Source: Chitinophagaceae bacterium
Lineage (GTDB): Bacteria > Bacteroidota > Bacteroidia > Chitinophagales > Chitinophagaceae
NCBI GenBank assembly: GCA_019638615.1
Contig: JAHBTL010000005.1
Location: 124,001 to 188,000 of the forward strand
DNA: 64,000 nt
Direction: 5' to 3'
Shown here: positions 1 to 9,249 of the stretch, one piece after another
Numbering within the stretch: position 1 is the stretch's first letter
Layout: each line of letters starts with the position of its first letter
The notes under the pieces: model-generated
What the model saw: the letters and a program-made list of their open reading frames with translations, nothing else
Told to the model about the DNA's origin: nothing
Databases searched by the model: none
Made by a program: the position numbers and the translations under genes

Positions 1-2
1 TC

Positions 3-773
3 ATGCAAAAGATTAAGCCTGGGCATCTGCAGCATATACTGCGGTGTAAAATAAATGCAATCGTACTGTTGATAGCAGTATTGGGTTTTGTTAATCATTC
101 CAATGCGCAGCTTCGCGACAACTTTAACCTGCCCAACCACGACGAAAAGCCTTATTACTTCGGGATTGTCCTGGGATATAATACCTCTCATTACCACATA
201 TCGCATTCTCCTTATTTTCTTGCGCAGGATAGCATACAGGGGGTAAACGGGTTAAACAGCGGGCGCATTCACCTGGGCATTATGGCCAACCTGCAGCTTT
301 CAAAGCGTTGGGACATTCGTTTTTACCCGCTGAATCTTATTTTCAGTGAAAAGCGATTCCAGTACGACCTTAAATATCCCGATCATGGAAGTGAATTGCA
401 AAGAACCCAGAAAGTAGAATCCATTGTCATGAGCTTTCCCCTGCAGGTAAGGTTAAAGAGCGACCGGATTAAAAACTTCAGGGTATATACGCTGGCAGGT
501 ATTAAATACGATTATGACCTCGCTTCCAATAAAGGAACATTCAACTCGGAAAATCTCATAAAAGTAAACAAAACAGATTGGGGCGTAGAGGCGGGAATAG
601 GCTTTCAGTTCTTCAATAAATATGTGATCGTATCACCCGAAATTAAAGTCAGCCAGGGGCTGGGCAATGTGCATGTCAAGGACCCTACGCTGAAATATTC
701 AAATATTATTGACAGGATGAGCTCCAGGATGATCCTGTTTTCCCTGCATTTTGAAGGAGGAGGGTTGCTGTAG
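3..773 (+). CDS. porT: PorT-like outer-membrane beta-barrel protein (T9SS assembly)
   Basis: A 256-residue protein with an N-terminal hydrophobic segment (residues about 20-35, ending NAQ) that reads as a signal peptide. The rest alternates polar and aromatic residues like a small outer-membrane barrel. The pattern PYYFGIVLGYN near residue 51, followed by a stretch like GIMANLQLSKRWDIRFYP, resembles PorT/SprT, a protein needed to build the type IX secretion and gliding machinery in Bacteroidota. Two probable T9SS cargo proteins lie elsewhere in this window (20330 and 47027), which fits. The start lies 2 bp from the window edge, so an upstream start or partner gene cannot be judged. It could instead be another member of the general outer-membrane beta-barrel family; the symbol is a family-level call. 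Confidence 0.7.
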   Translation: MQKIKPGHLQHILRCKINAIVLLIAVLGFVNHSNAQLRDNFNLPNHDEKPYYFGIVLGYNTSHYHISHSPYFLAQDSIQGVNGLNSGRIHLGIMANLQLSKRWDIRFYPLNLIFSEKRFQYDLKYPDHGSELQRTQKVESIVMSFPLQVRLKSDRIKNFRVYTLAGIKYDYDLASNKGTFNSENLIKVNKTDWGVEAGIGFQFFNKYVIVSPEIKVSQGLGNVHVKDPTLKYSNIIDRMSSRMILFSLHFEGGGLL

Positions 774-808
774 CCAACCCCGGCTACAACAACGCCCTGT
801 GGTTAATT

Positions 809-1012
809 TTACCAGCCTTGTTTGGCGGTTCCGGCATTAATGGCCGCAAGCGCTTTTGCTTCGCCCAGTAAAGTAGTAAGCTTATTTCCTTTCCCATCGT
901 GTCCCTGGGCCATATAGGCGCCTTTGGAAGTTTTGGTGATAACAGCATCCTGGATGGGTACATTCTTTTCTTTTGTTTTTACGTTGTATGCGGTTAATGT
1001 TGTGTCTGACAT
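809..1012 (-). CDS. Small conserved protein of unknown function
   Basis: A 67-residue protein without signal peptide or membrane segment, ending just before the porT stop on the opposite strand (convergent). It is rich in Thr, Ala and Lys and contains GAYMAQGHDGKGNKLTTLLG at residues 31-50. Codon use looks like real coding sequence, and the ORF starts with a typical MSDTTLTAYNVKTKEK. I recall similar short proteins in other Bacteroidota but know no function. It lies downstream of gyrB on the same strand with a gap of about 105 bp, so it could be read through from gyrB or have its own promoter. Confidence 0.6.
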   Translation of the reverse strand: MSDTTLTAYNVKTKEKNVPIQDAVITKTSKGAYMAQGHDGKGNKLTTLLGEAKALAAINAGTAKQGW

Positions 1013-1117
1013 GATAAATACATTTAATGATTAGTAAATTAACAGTTTACAATTGATGAAAAACACCTATCATCATTCTAAGATAGTAATTATTCCCAAG
1101 GGGAAATGCTAAAATTA

Positions 1118-3127
<2,010 letters not shown>

Positions 3128-3144
3128 TCAAAAAAATATTCCTG

Positions 3145-3152
3145 CAAATGTA
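3145..3152 (-). promoter_or_regulatory. -7 promoter box for gyrB (TACATTTG)
   Basis: Read on the minus strand this is TACATTTG, a perfect match to the Bacteroidota -7 consensus TAnnTTTG. It would give a transcript starting near 3140, about 40 nt before the gyrB ATG at 3100. A TTTG lies only 14 nt further upstream, closer than the usual spacing for a -33 element, so that half is uncertain. Confidence 0.5.
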
Positions 3153-3315
3153 CTGAATATAGCCTGCAAAGGCAATTTTAAACGCTTATTTTAAGCACTT
3201 ATTTAAAGGGGGAAATTTCCACAAAAACGGCTCTTTATCAACAGTTTTTTAAGGATTTGAATGCAATCCGGCCGTTGCACGGGAAATGATATTTCTATCC
3301 ATTGGCGTATTGAAC

Positions 3316-3353
3316 TGACAAACATTTTGTCATGATTTTATCATATTTCAGGG
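3316..3353 (+). promoter_or_regulatory. Inverted repeat plus motif shared with the hemA upstream region
   Basis: Two elements sit side by side. TGACAA-N5-TTGTCA (3316-3332) is a perfect inverted repeat. GATTTTAT-N6-TCAGGG (3334-3353) recurs with the same 6-nt spacer at 4507-4526 before hemA. TGACAAA also occurs near both. The site lies between divergent gyrB and the AraC-type regulator, so it could be an autoregulatory operator. This is inference from a two-site comparison. Confidence 0.4.
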
Positions 3354-3446
3354 AGGTGTAAGCTGTAAGGCAAGCCTGTTAAGGAGTTTCCTGCATGACA
3401 GTAACCTTAAGAAGCGCCTGGCAGGTTTTTGAAACGGCAAAGCTTG

Positions 3447-3454
3447 TATATTTG
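3447..3454 (+). promoter_or_regulatory. -7 promoter box for the AraC-type regulator (TATATTTG)
   Basis: TATATTTG matches TAnnTTTG exactly and predicts a transcript start near 3459. The longest reading frame begins earlier, at 3395, but this box would place that start outside the transcript and favours the ATG at 3467 or 3488. An AAGGAG at 3381-3386 ahead of 3395 argues the other way. Confidence 0.45.
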
Positions 3455-3466
3455 CGCATATTAATT

Positions 3467-4405
3467 ATGATTCTGGCACCTAACATAATGGATCTGGCGC
3501 AAAAGCATCCTACGATGCTTGAAGATTTGGAATTATTGCATGAAAAAGACTTGGTAACGCCGGGATCTGTTCAATATACCATTAAGCGATACCGGAAATT
3601 GTCACAGTGGTCCATTGAGGATACGGGGATGATGGTATATAACTACAAAAAAAATGAGCCTTCCGCCAACTACCTGGAGCTGAGATTTTGTATGTCGGGA
3701 AATGTGTATTGCAACGGCAAAGGGTATGAGTGCGGCTCCTGTCAGTCGAACAGCAGGCATTGCAACAGCAGGCATGAAACGGTAGACGTAATGAGCTTTA
3801 CATTTCTGGGAGAGCATTTACAGCCGTTTGTAAGAAACACAAAGGCTACCGATTTTGTACACAGGGTTTTGTCGTTTAAGCATGTTTCCTCTTTTTCAAA
3901 AATATTGCCTATCTGCAGTCGTACAAGAATGACACTGGAGAGCTTGCTGAGCAATTCCTATTCCGAGAATCTTGAAAATATCTTTTTCAATGCCCAAACC
4001 CAAATGTTACTGCTGTACAGCCTGGAATGCATGCTGGGTGATAAGGAAGAAGAAGGGTTTAGCTGCAAGTTCCTCTCGAATGAGAGTGACAGGGACAAGA
4101 TTTTAAGGGCAAGAGAAGTGTTGTTGCAACATATAGGCGAGCCGATCACCATTAAAGATCTGAGCCGTAAAGTAGCTATTAATGAATGCTATCTTAAAAA
4201 AGGCTTTAAAGAAATGTTCGGCACTACCATTTTCGATTTTTACCAAAGCCAGCGCATGGAACACGCCAGGTACCTGTTGTATGACAAAGGACTGAGTGTA
4301 ACCGATGTTTCTATGATGCTGGGCTATTCCTCTATCTCTCATTTTTCTACCGCTTTTAAAAAACACACCGGTTTAAAACCGTGTGAACTGTTGTTCCGCC
4401 AGTAA
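3467..4405 (+). CDS. AraC/XylS-family transcriptional regulator with a cysteine cluster, next to hemA
   Basis: About 312 residues from this start (336 if the ATG at 3395 is used; 3488 is also possible). The C-terminal third (about 4100-4400) is a classic double helix-turn-helix of the AraC family: EPITIKDLSRKVAINECYLK, then SVTDVSMMLGYSSISHFSTA and the closing HTGLKPCE. The N-terminal part matches no sugar-binding cupin that I recognise. It contains a cluster of cysteines at 3710-3763 with spacing C-x6-C-x2-C-x6-C, ending HCNSRH, which could bind a metal, an Fe-S cluster or haem. The gene lies 160 bp before hemA in the same direction. I infer that it controls haem synthesis in response to iron, oxygen or haem; nothing in the sequence proves the signal. 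Confidence 0.85.
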   Translation: MILAPNIMDLAQKHPTMLEDLELLHEKDLVTPGSVQYTIKRYRKLSQWSIEDTGMMVYNYKKNEPSANYLELRFCMSGNVYCNGKGYECGSCQSNSRHCNSRHETVDVMSFTFLGEHLQPFVRNTKATDFVHRVLSFKHVSSFSKILPICSRTRMTLESLLSNSYSENLENIFFNAQTQMLLLYSLECMLGDKEEEGFSCKFLSNESDRDKILRAREVLLQHIGEPITIKDLSRKVAINECYLKKGFKEMFGTTIFDFYQSQRMEHARYLLYDKGLSVTDVSMMLGYSSISHFSTAFKKHTGLKPCELLFRQ

Positions 4406-4506
4406 CAAAAAGTATTTTTCTATTTCAAAAGATAATGTTTGCCCCCCTTCTTATATGATTCTAATCAGGTGAGTTTCTGATTTTTTACAATTGAGGCAGA
4501 GATGAC

Positions 4507-4557
4507 GATTTTATGACAAATCAGGGGTGATTACATGCCGGTTGTCTATTACATTTG
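4507..4557 (+). promoter_or_regulatory. hemA promoter with candidate regulator site
   Basis: GATTTTAT-N6-TCAGGG (4507-4526) repeats the motif found at 3334-3353. TACATTTG at 4550-4557 is a perfect -7 box. The motif would sit about 36-55 bp before the predicted transcript start near 4562, where an AraC-type activator usually binds. The -7 box lies inside the longest hemA frame (which opens at 4535), so translation should begin at 4568. Confidence 0.5.
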
Positions 4558-4567
4558 CATCTCTCAT

Positions 4568-5791
4568 ATGACGCATTCTTCCACATACGATGTTTGCAGC
4601 GGACTTGATCATTTTGTAGTGATCGGCATCAACTATCACAAAGCCGATACGGCAACAAGAAGCAATTTTGCGGTTTGCAGCAGTAAACAGGAGCTGATCA
4701 CCGTCTCCGCCCTGGCAGGAGGATTAAAAGATGTTATTGTATTATCCACCTGCAACAGAACAGAAGTATATGGAATTGCTCCTCCTGATGTATTAATCGA
4801 GATCTTATGCAAGGCTACCGGCAATCCCGCTGCTGTTTTTCAACAGCATGGATACAGGTTGGTGGGCATGCAGGCGGTTGAGCATCTCTTTAAAGTGGCT
4901 TCCGGCCTCGATTCCCAGATCATCGGCGATTATGAAATATTGATGCAGCTGAAAAAAGCTGCCAAATATGCAAAAGAAAACGGGTTGTTAAGTTCGCTTA
5001 CCGACCGCCTGGTTAATTTTGCGCTCCAGGCTTCCAAACGCATTAAGTCGGAAACGAAGCTGAGTACGGGAACAGTATCTGTGGCGTACGCGGCGATAGA
5101 GGTAATAAAGGAGAAAGTGACAGCTATCGGACAAAAGAGCATTCTGTTGGTGGGAGCTGGAAAATTCGGGTGCAATGTTGCTAAGAATATATGTGAATAT
5201 TTCCCGGGCGCAAGAGTAAAAATAACCAACCGCACGCTGCAAAAAGCCAGGGATTTTGCTGAACTGCACGGACTGGAATATGTGCCATTTGAAAATATTA
5301 AAACGGTGGCTGAGGAAAGCGATATCCTGATAGCAAGCACCACTGCTGAAGAATTTACAATAACCCGGGATTTTTTTGAAGATCAGAAGCTCAGGCTGCT
5401 GCTGGATCTTTCAGTACCCAAAAGCATTGATCCCGCGATAGCCGGACAAACGGGCATTACACTGATGGATGTAGACCAGATCTCGTGTATACTGGATAGA
5501 ACACTGGCTATGCGCAAAGCCGAGATTCCGCAAGCGCTGGCTATTATTAAAGAAACGCTGGGCGAGTTCGTGGAGTGGCATAAGTTATTTATCCACCGCG
5601 GCTTTTTGGGAGAAGTGAAATCAAAATTATATGAATTGAGCGCAAGCAATACATGCCCTCATACAGGCGACGCTCAAAAAGAAGCACGGATACAAAAAGC
5701 CGTGAAAACGCTGGCTGTTGATCTGCGCAGCCGTACTGCCAAAGGATGCCAGTACATTAATACCATGCATGAGTACCTCCGCATGAACTAA
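4568..5791 (+). CDS. hemA: Glutamyl-tRNA reductase
   Basis: Converts glutamyl-tRNA to glutamate-1-semialdehyde with NADPH, the first committed step of C5-pathway haem synthesis. The catalytic cysteine is in LSTCNRTEVYG (Cys62 from this start). The substrate-domain segment GLDSQIIGDYEILMQLK is present, followed by an NADPH-binding Rossmann domain with LLVGAGKFGCNVAKN, and a C-terminal helical dimerisation domain. Length 407 fits the family. I chose ATG 4568 over 4535 because a -7 promoter box lies between them. It heads hemA-hemC-hemD-hemE on one strand. Confidence 0.93.
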   Translation: MTHSSTYDVCSGLDHFVVIGINYHKADTATRSNFAVCSSKQELITVSALAGGLKDVIVLSTCNRTEVYGIAPPDVLIEILCKATGNPAAVFQQHGYRLVGMQAVEHLFKVASGLDSQIIGDYEILMQLKKAAKYAKENGLLSSLTDRLVNFALQASKRIKSETKLSTGTVSVAYAAIEVIKEKVTAIGQKSILLVGAGKFGCNVAKNICEYFPGARVKITNRTLQKARDFAELHGLEYVPFENIKTVAEESDILIASTTAEEFTITRDFFEDQKLRLLLDLSVPKSIDPAIAGQTGITLMDVDQISCILDRTLAMRKAEIPQALAIIKETLGEFVEWHKLFIHRGFLGEVKSKLYELSASNTCPHTGDAQKEARIQKAVKTLAVDLRSRTAKGCQYINTMHEYLRMN

Positions 5792-5854
5792 CCAATAGTG
5801 TAAAAATTATTTTCTGCCTCTCATCTTTTATTTTGCTTTAAGTACTTTCATGCC

Positions 5855-6817
5855 ATGACACAGGTAATTAAAATAGGAACCCGCGAAAGTGAACTGGCAA
5901 CCTGGCAGGCAAAAAAAGTACAATCTTTGCTCGCTGCACAGGGCGTACAGTCTGAATTGATTTTCATAAAAAGCGAAGGCGATATCAACCTGACGGTGCC
6001 CTTATACGAAATGGGTGTGCAGGGAATTTTTACAAGAGCGCTTGACATTGCTTTGCTGAACAGAAAGATTGACCTGGCCGTTCATTCTTATAAAGACGTG
6101 CCTACACAAATGGCCAAAGGGCTGACCAAAGCAGCCATCCTCAAAAGAGATTCGTATAAAGATATTTTTGTTTACAGGGCAGAAACGGACATGCAGTTGT
6201 TGGGGTATAAACAGGATGAGTGGATGACAGATGGCTTTGATCCCCATTCGGCGTTCACGATTGCTACCAGCAGTATTCGCCGTAAGGCACAATGGCTTTA
6301 CCGCTACCCGGAACATACCATTGAAAACCTGAGAGGAAATGTGAACAGCCGGCTAAGGAAACTGGCAGAAAGCAAATGGCAGGGCGCTATCTTTGCAGCG
6401 GCCGGGCTGGAAAGGATAGGTGTAAGACCAGCAACAAGTATTGACCTGGACTGGATGCTGCCCGCACCCGCGCAGGGAACCATTGCCGTAGCCGGGAGGG
6501 AAGGCGATGAAGCCTTATTGCAGGTTTGTGCTGCTTTGAATGATGTGCATACGGATATGTGCACACAGGCCGAGCGTGACTTTTTGCGGACTTTGCAGGG
6601 AGGGTGTTCCACGCCCATCAGCGCTTTGGCCCAGGTAAAAGATAACAGCCTGCATTTTGAGGGCAGCATCATTTCGCCTGACGGAAAGAAAAAGATAGCG
6701 ATACAAAAAACAGCTGCTTTAAATAATGCCGGTGCAGTGGGTAAAGAAGCAGCTTTAGAGATACTGGCAAAAGGAGCCGATCAGATAATTGAATTGATCC
6801 GGAATGTCGGAAAATAA
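5855..6817 (+). CDS. hemC: Hydroxymethylbilane synthase (porphobilinogen deaminase)
   Basis: Joins four porphobilinogen units into hydroxymethylbilane. The N-terminal KIGTRESELATWQAKKVQ, the HSYKDVPTQ loop and LRGNVNSRLRKL are family signatures. Cys251 in LQGGCSTPISA is the residue that carries the dipyrromethane cofactor. Length 320 is typical. The gap to hemA is 63 bp and contains TA-n2-TTG (5829-5835), one T short of a -7 box, so it may have its own weak promoter. hemD overlaps its 3' end by 14 bp, which points to coupled translation. Confidence 0.95.
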   Translation: MTQVIKIGTRESELATWQAKKVQSLLAAQGVQSELIFIKSEGDINLTVPLYEMGVQGIFTRALDIALLNRKIDLAVHSYKDVPTQMAKGLTKAAILKRDSYKDIFVYRAETDMQLLGYKQDEWMTDGFDPHSAFTIATSSIRRKAQWLYRYPEHTIENLRGNVNSRLRKLAESKWQGAIFAAAGLERIGVRPATSIDLDWMLPAPAQGTIAVAGREGDEALLQVCAALNDVHTDMCTQAERDFLRTLQGGCSTPISALAQVKDNSLHFEGSIISPDGKKKIAIQKTAALNNAGAVGKEAALEILAKGADQIIELIRNVGK

Positions 6818-7532
6818 AATAAATATACTTTCTACAAGAATACTGAAGAAGGAACTGCTGCGCAGGGCTGATTTGCAGCATATAGAAACAGATGCTGTAG
6901 CATTCATACAGAACATACCGGATGTTGCAGATACTCTTTCGGGAGAACTTCAGCAGTTAGCTGCTACCGGTATCGTAGCCGTGTTTACAAGCATACACGC
7001 AGTAGAGGTGGTAAAGAGTGAATTGTCGGGACGGCAGCTTTCATGGAAAATATGCTGTACAGGAGGAGCCACCAAAGAAGCCTTACTGGAGCTTTTTGAT
7101 GAATCTGCTATCATTGCTGCCGCCAAAAATGCCAGCGGGCTAGCAGACAAAATTTTACAATACGGGTCGATCAATGAAGTGTACTTCTTTTGCAGTAAAC
7201 AACGCCTCAACGACCTGCCGGAAACATTGTCGGCTGCCGGTGTGAAAGTAAGGGAGATGAACGTATACCAAACGGTTGGCACACCGGTAATCATTCAGAA
7301 GCAGTATCAGGGGATCTTATTCTTTAGTCCGAGTGGGGTACACAGCTTTTTTTCAGTTAACACCATACCTGTCAATACCATTCTTTTCTCTATCGGTAAA
7401 ACCACTACTGCCACCATAGAATCTTATTGCAGCAACGAAGTAGTTACAAGCCAGTGGCCGGGAGAGGCCAACCTGCTGGAACTGGTAATAGAACGTTTTG
7501 GAAAAACAACCGAGCTGCAAAGTGAGCAATAA
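6804..7532 (+). CDS. hemD: Uroporphyrinogen-III synthase
   Basis: Closes hydroxymethylbilane into uroporphyrinogen III with inversion of ring D. The family has poor sequence conservation, so the call rests on position (overlapping hemC by 14 bp, followed by hemE), on length (242 residues) and on the bilobed alternating pattern of strands and helices. The segment GVKVREMNVYQTVGTP is typical of the hinge region between lobes. GILFFSPSGVHSFF near residue 175 matches the usual SPSgv motif of the second lobe. No signal or membrane segment is seen. Confidence 0.9.
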   Translation: MSENKINILSTRILKKELLRRADLQHIETDAVAFIQNIPDVADTLSGELQQLAATGIVAVFTSIHAVEVVKSELSGRQLSWKICCTGGATKEALLELFDESAIIAAAKNASGLADKILQYGSINEVYFFCSKQRLNDLPETLSAAGVKVREMNVYQTVGTPVIIQKQYQGILFFSPSGVHSFFSVNTIPVNTILFSIGKTTTATIESYCSNEVVTSQWPGEANLLELVIERFGKTTELQSEQ

Positions 7533-7570
7533 AATAAAAGGCTGTAATTATATTTACGCATATACTTAAT

Positions 7571-8596
7571 ATGAAGAATGATTTACTGTTAAAAGCATTG
7601 AGAGGCGAAGAAACCGGACGTCCCCCGGTATGGATGATGCGCCAGGCAGGCAGGTATTTACCCGAGTATATGGCATTGAGAGAGCAATACGGCTTTTTTG
7701 AAAGATGCCAGACGCCGGAGCTGGCCTGCGAAATTACGTTGCAGCCTGTTAATATTATTGGTGTTGATGCGGCAATACTTTTTTCGGATATATTAGTGGT
7801 ACCCCAGGCAATGGGACTGGAAGTGCAGTTAATTGAAAGCAAAGGACCGGTGCTGCCGGCGCCTGTAAAAACAAGAAGTGATTTACAGCGTGTACGCGTG
7901 CCCGATGTAAACGAAACGCTGCAATATGTGTTTGATGCCATCAGTTTAATTAAGAAAGAACTGAATGGTCGCGTTCCGTTAATTGGTTTTGCCGGTGCCC
8001 CCTGGACATTGCTTTGTTATATGGTGCAGGGCAAAGGCTCCAAAACTTTTGATGAAGCAAAAGCCTTCTGTTATACGCAACCTGACCTGGCGCATGAGCT
8101 TTTGCAAATGATCACTGATACAACAATAGCCTATCTGAAAGGACAGGTAGCTGCCGGAGCGGACACTGTGCAGATTTTTGATAGCTGGGGAGGGTTGTTA
8201 AGCCCGGAGGATTTTAAAAGTATTTCACTGCCGTATATACAGCAAATTGTTGGCGCGCTTAAGGAGGATGTGCCTGTAATTATTTTTGCTAAAGGAGCCT
8301 GGTATGCATTGGAGGAAATGGCTGCAACCGGCGCAAGCGGGTTGGGCATTGACTGGTGTATACCACCGGCGCTGGCAAGAAAAATGGCCGGTAGCAATAT
8401 CACTCTGCAGGGAAATTTTGATCCGGCTAAATTATTATCGCCCATTCCTGTTATTAAAAAAGAAGTGAACAATATGCTTAACGCGTTCGGCAACGGGAGA
8501 TATATCGCCAATCTTGGTCATGGTATTTTGCCCAATGTACCTGTTGACCATGCAAGGGCATTTGTTGATACAGTGAAGGAGTGGAGTTCTTCTTAG
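7571..8596 (+). CDS. hemE: Uroporphyrinogen decarboxylase
   Basis: Removes four carboxyl groups from uroporphyrinogen III to give coproporphyrinogen III. The N-terminal signature [17 protein letters not shown] contains the substrate-binding arginines. [15 protein letters not shown] carries the catalytic Asp, and [20 protein letters not shown] is a further family motif. The C-terminal [19 protein letters not shown] is also standard. Length 341 is normal. TATATTTA at 7549-7556 is one base off a -7 box and only 14 bp from the ATG, so hemE may be transcribed separately as well as from upstream. Confidence 0.96.
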   Translation: MKNDLLLKALRGEETGRPPVWMMRQAGRYLPEYMALREQYGFFERCQTPELACEITLQPVNIIGVDAAILFSDILVVPQAMGLEVQLIESKGPVLPAPVKTRSDLQRVRVPDVNETLQYVFDAISLIKKELNGRVPLIGFAGAPWTLLCYMVQGKGSKTFDEAKAFCYTQPDLAHELLQMITDTTIAYLKGQVAAGADTVQIFDSWGGLLSPEDFKSISLPYIQQIVGALKEDVPVIIFAKGAWYALEEMAATGASGLGIDWCIPPALARKMAGSNITLQGNFDPAKLLSPIPVIKKEVNNMLNAFGNGRYIANLGHGILPNVPVDHARAFVDTVKEWSSS

Positions 8597-8610
8597 TTGG
8601 AAATCACCCT

Positions 8611-8900
8611 CAGATTTGTAAACATTCTAAGTCAGACTAACTTAGCAGGAAATGTATCAGGGTTCTGTTGTTGAGTTCACAGTAGTACAAAAGCTAAATC
8701 AGAGCGTTCCCGAAATCGGCCGTAGTCCCAGCCTGCCGGCTGGCAGGGATTTCGAGCGGCTTTTTGGTTACTTTTTTCCGCAAAAAAGTAACAGAAAATG
8801 GCACAAGGCTTATGATTGAAAGGAAGACAGAACTTATGCATCGAACAAATTGAATCTTATAACCAATTGATAAACATCAAACTGAATAATGTGTCATTGG
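8611..8900 (+). repeat. Dispersed repeat, copy A (second copy at 51475-51742)
   Basis: This non-coding block directly after hemE aligns along its whole length with 51475-51742, at roughly three bases in four or better by eye. Both copies share long exact words such as TTCACAGTAGTAC and ATCAGAGCGTT. A 26-bp segment is identical in both (here 8767-8792): an 11-bp perfect stem starting GTTACTTTTTT, a CCGC loop and its complement. A second hairpin just before it (CGAAATC paired with GATTTCG, 8711-8755) occupies the same place in copy B with a different sequence. No open reading frame is shared in one frame. It may be a degenerate mobile or REP-like element. Confidence 0.7.
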
Positions 8901-8990
8901 TAACCGAAGGTCGCGATTGTCATGACAACAGTGGTACTTCGATCAGTACTTATGCTGTTACTCAGCATAGTTGTCATAATCTGTCATTGG
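8892..8990 (+). repeat. Direct repeat TGTCATTGG enclosing a hairpin-rich 81-bp segment
   Basis: TGTCATTGG occurs at 8892-8900, at the end of repeat copy A, and again at 8982-8990. Copy B at 51734 has the word only once, followed by GCAT as after the second repeat here. The 81 bp between look like an insertion with a target duplication. Inside are a perfect 12-bp palindrome TTGTCATGACAA (8917-8928) and a perfect 7-bp stem with 5-nt loop, TATGCTG-TTACT-CAGCATA (8951-8969). No coding potential is visible. Confidence 0.5.
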
Positions 8991-9075
8991 CATCCCGCTG
9001 CTGGCTGTATTGATTTAAACGCATATTGTGGTAAAGAAGTAGTAAATGAAAATTTAAAAAAGATAAATTTACTGC

Positions 9076-9239
9076 ATGAAAGTTTTGAAGCTTAAAGTGC
9101 CTGATAATTTAGATTTGGACAACAATCAGTTAGCCATGCTTGTAGCAAAAGAACTTTTGCCGAGTTATTAAGCAATTATGATGTTTCTATACTTAATTAC
9201 CCAGCATCTGATCTTTCAAACGACATAATCAATGCATAG
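9076..9239 (+). pseudogene. Broken antitoxin gene, UPF0175-like
   Basis: An ATG at 9076 opens a 31-codon frame (MKVLKLKVPDNLDLDNNQLA, continuing MLVAKELL) that stops at 9171. In the next frame, 9160-9239 reads AELLSNYDVSILNYPASDL, continuing SNDIINA and a stop. The two halves look like the N-terminus and C-terminus of UPF0175 antitoxins, with the central helix-turn-helix segment deleted and a frameshift at the joint. No toxin gene is adjacent. The relic ends inside the 5' end of the longest hemF frame, which supports a hemF start at 9250. The family call is from memory of the pattern. Confidence 0.55.
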
Positions 9240-9249
9240 CTCTATTATT

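Noticed and set aside
3395-3466. Longer N-terminus of the AraC-type regulator
   Set aside because: The added 24 residues look unlike the family and a perfect -7 box lies inside. An AAGGAG ahead of 3395 keeps it possible, so it was only noted.
8816-9013. 65-codon frame within and after repeat copy A
   Set aside because: It needs a TTG start, the matching peptide in copy B lies in a different frame, and it runs into a hairpin-rich insert. The DNA similarity is better explained as a non-coding repeat.
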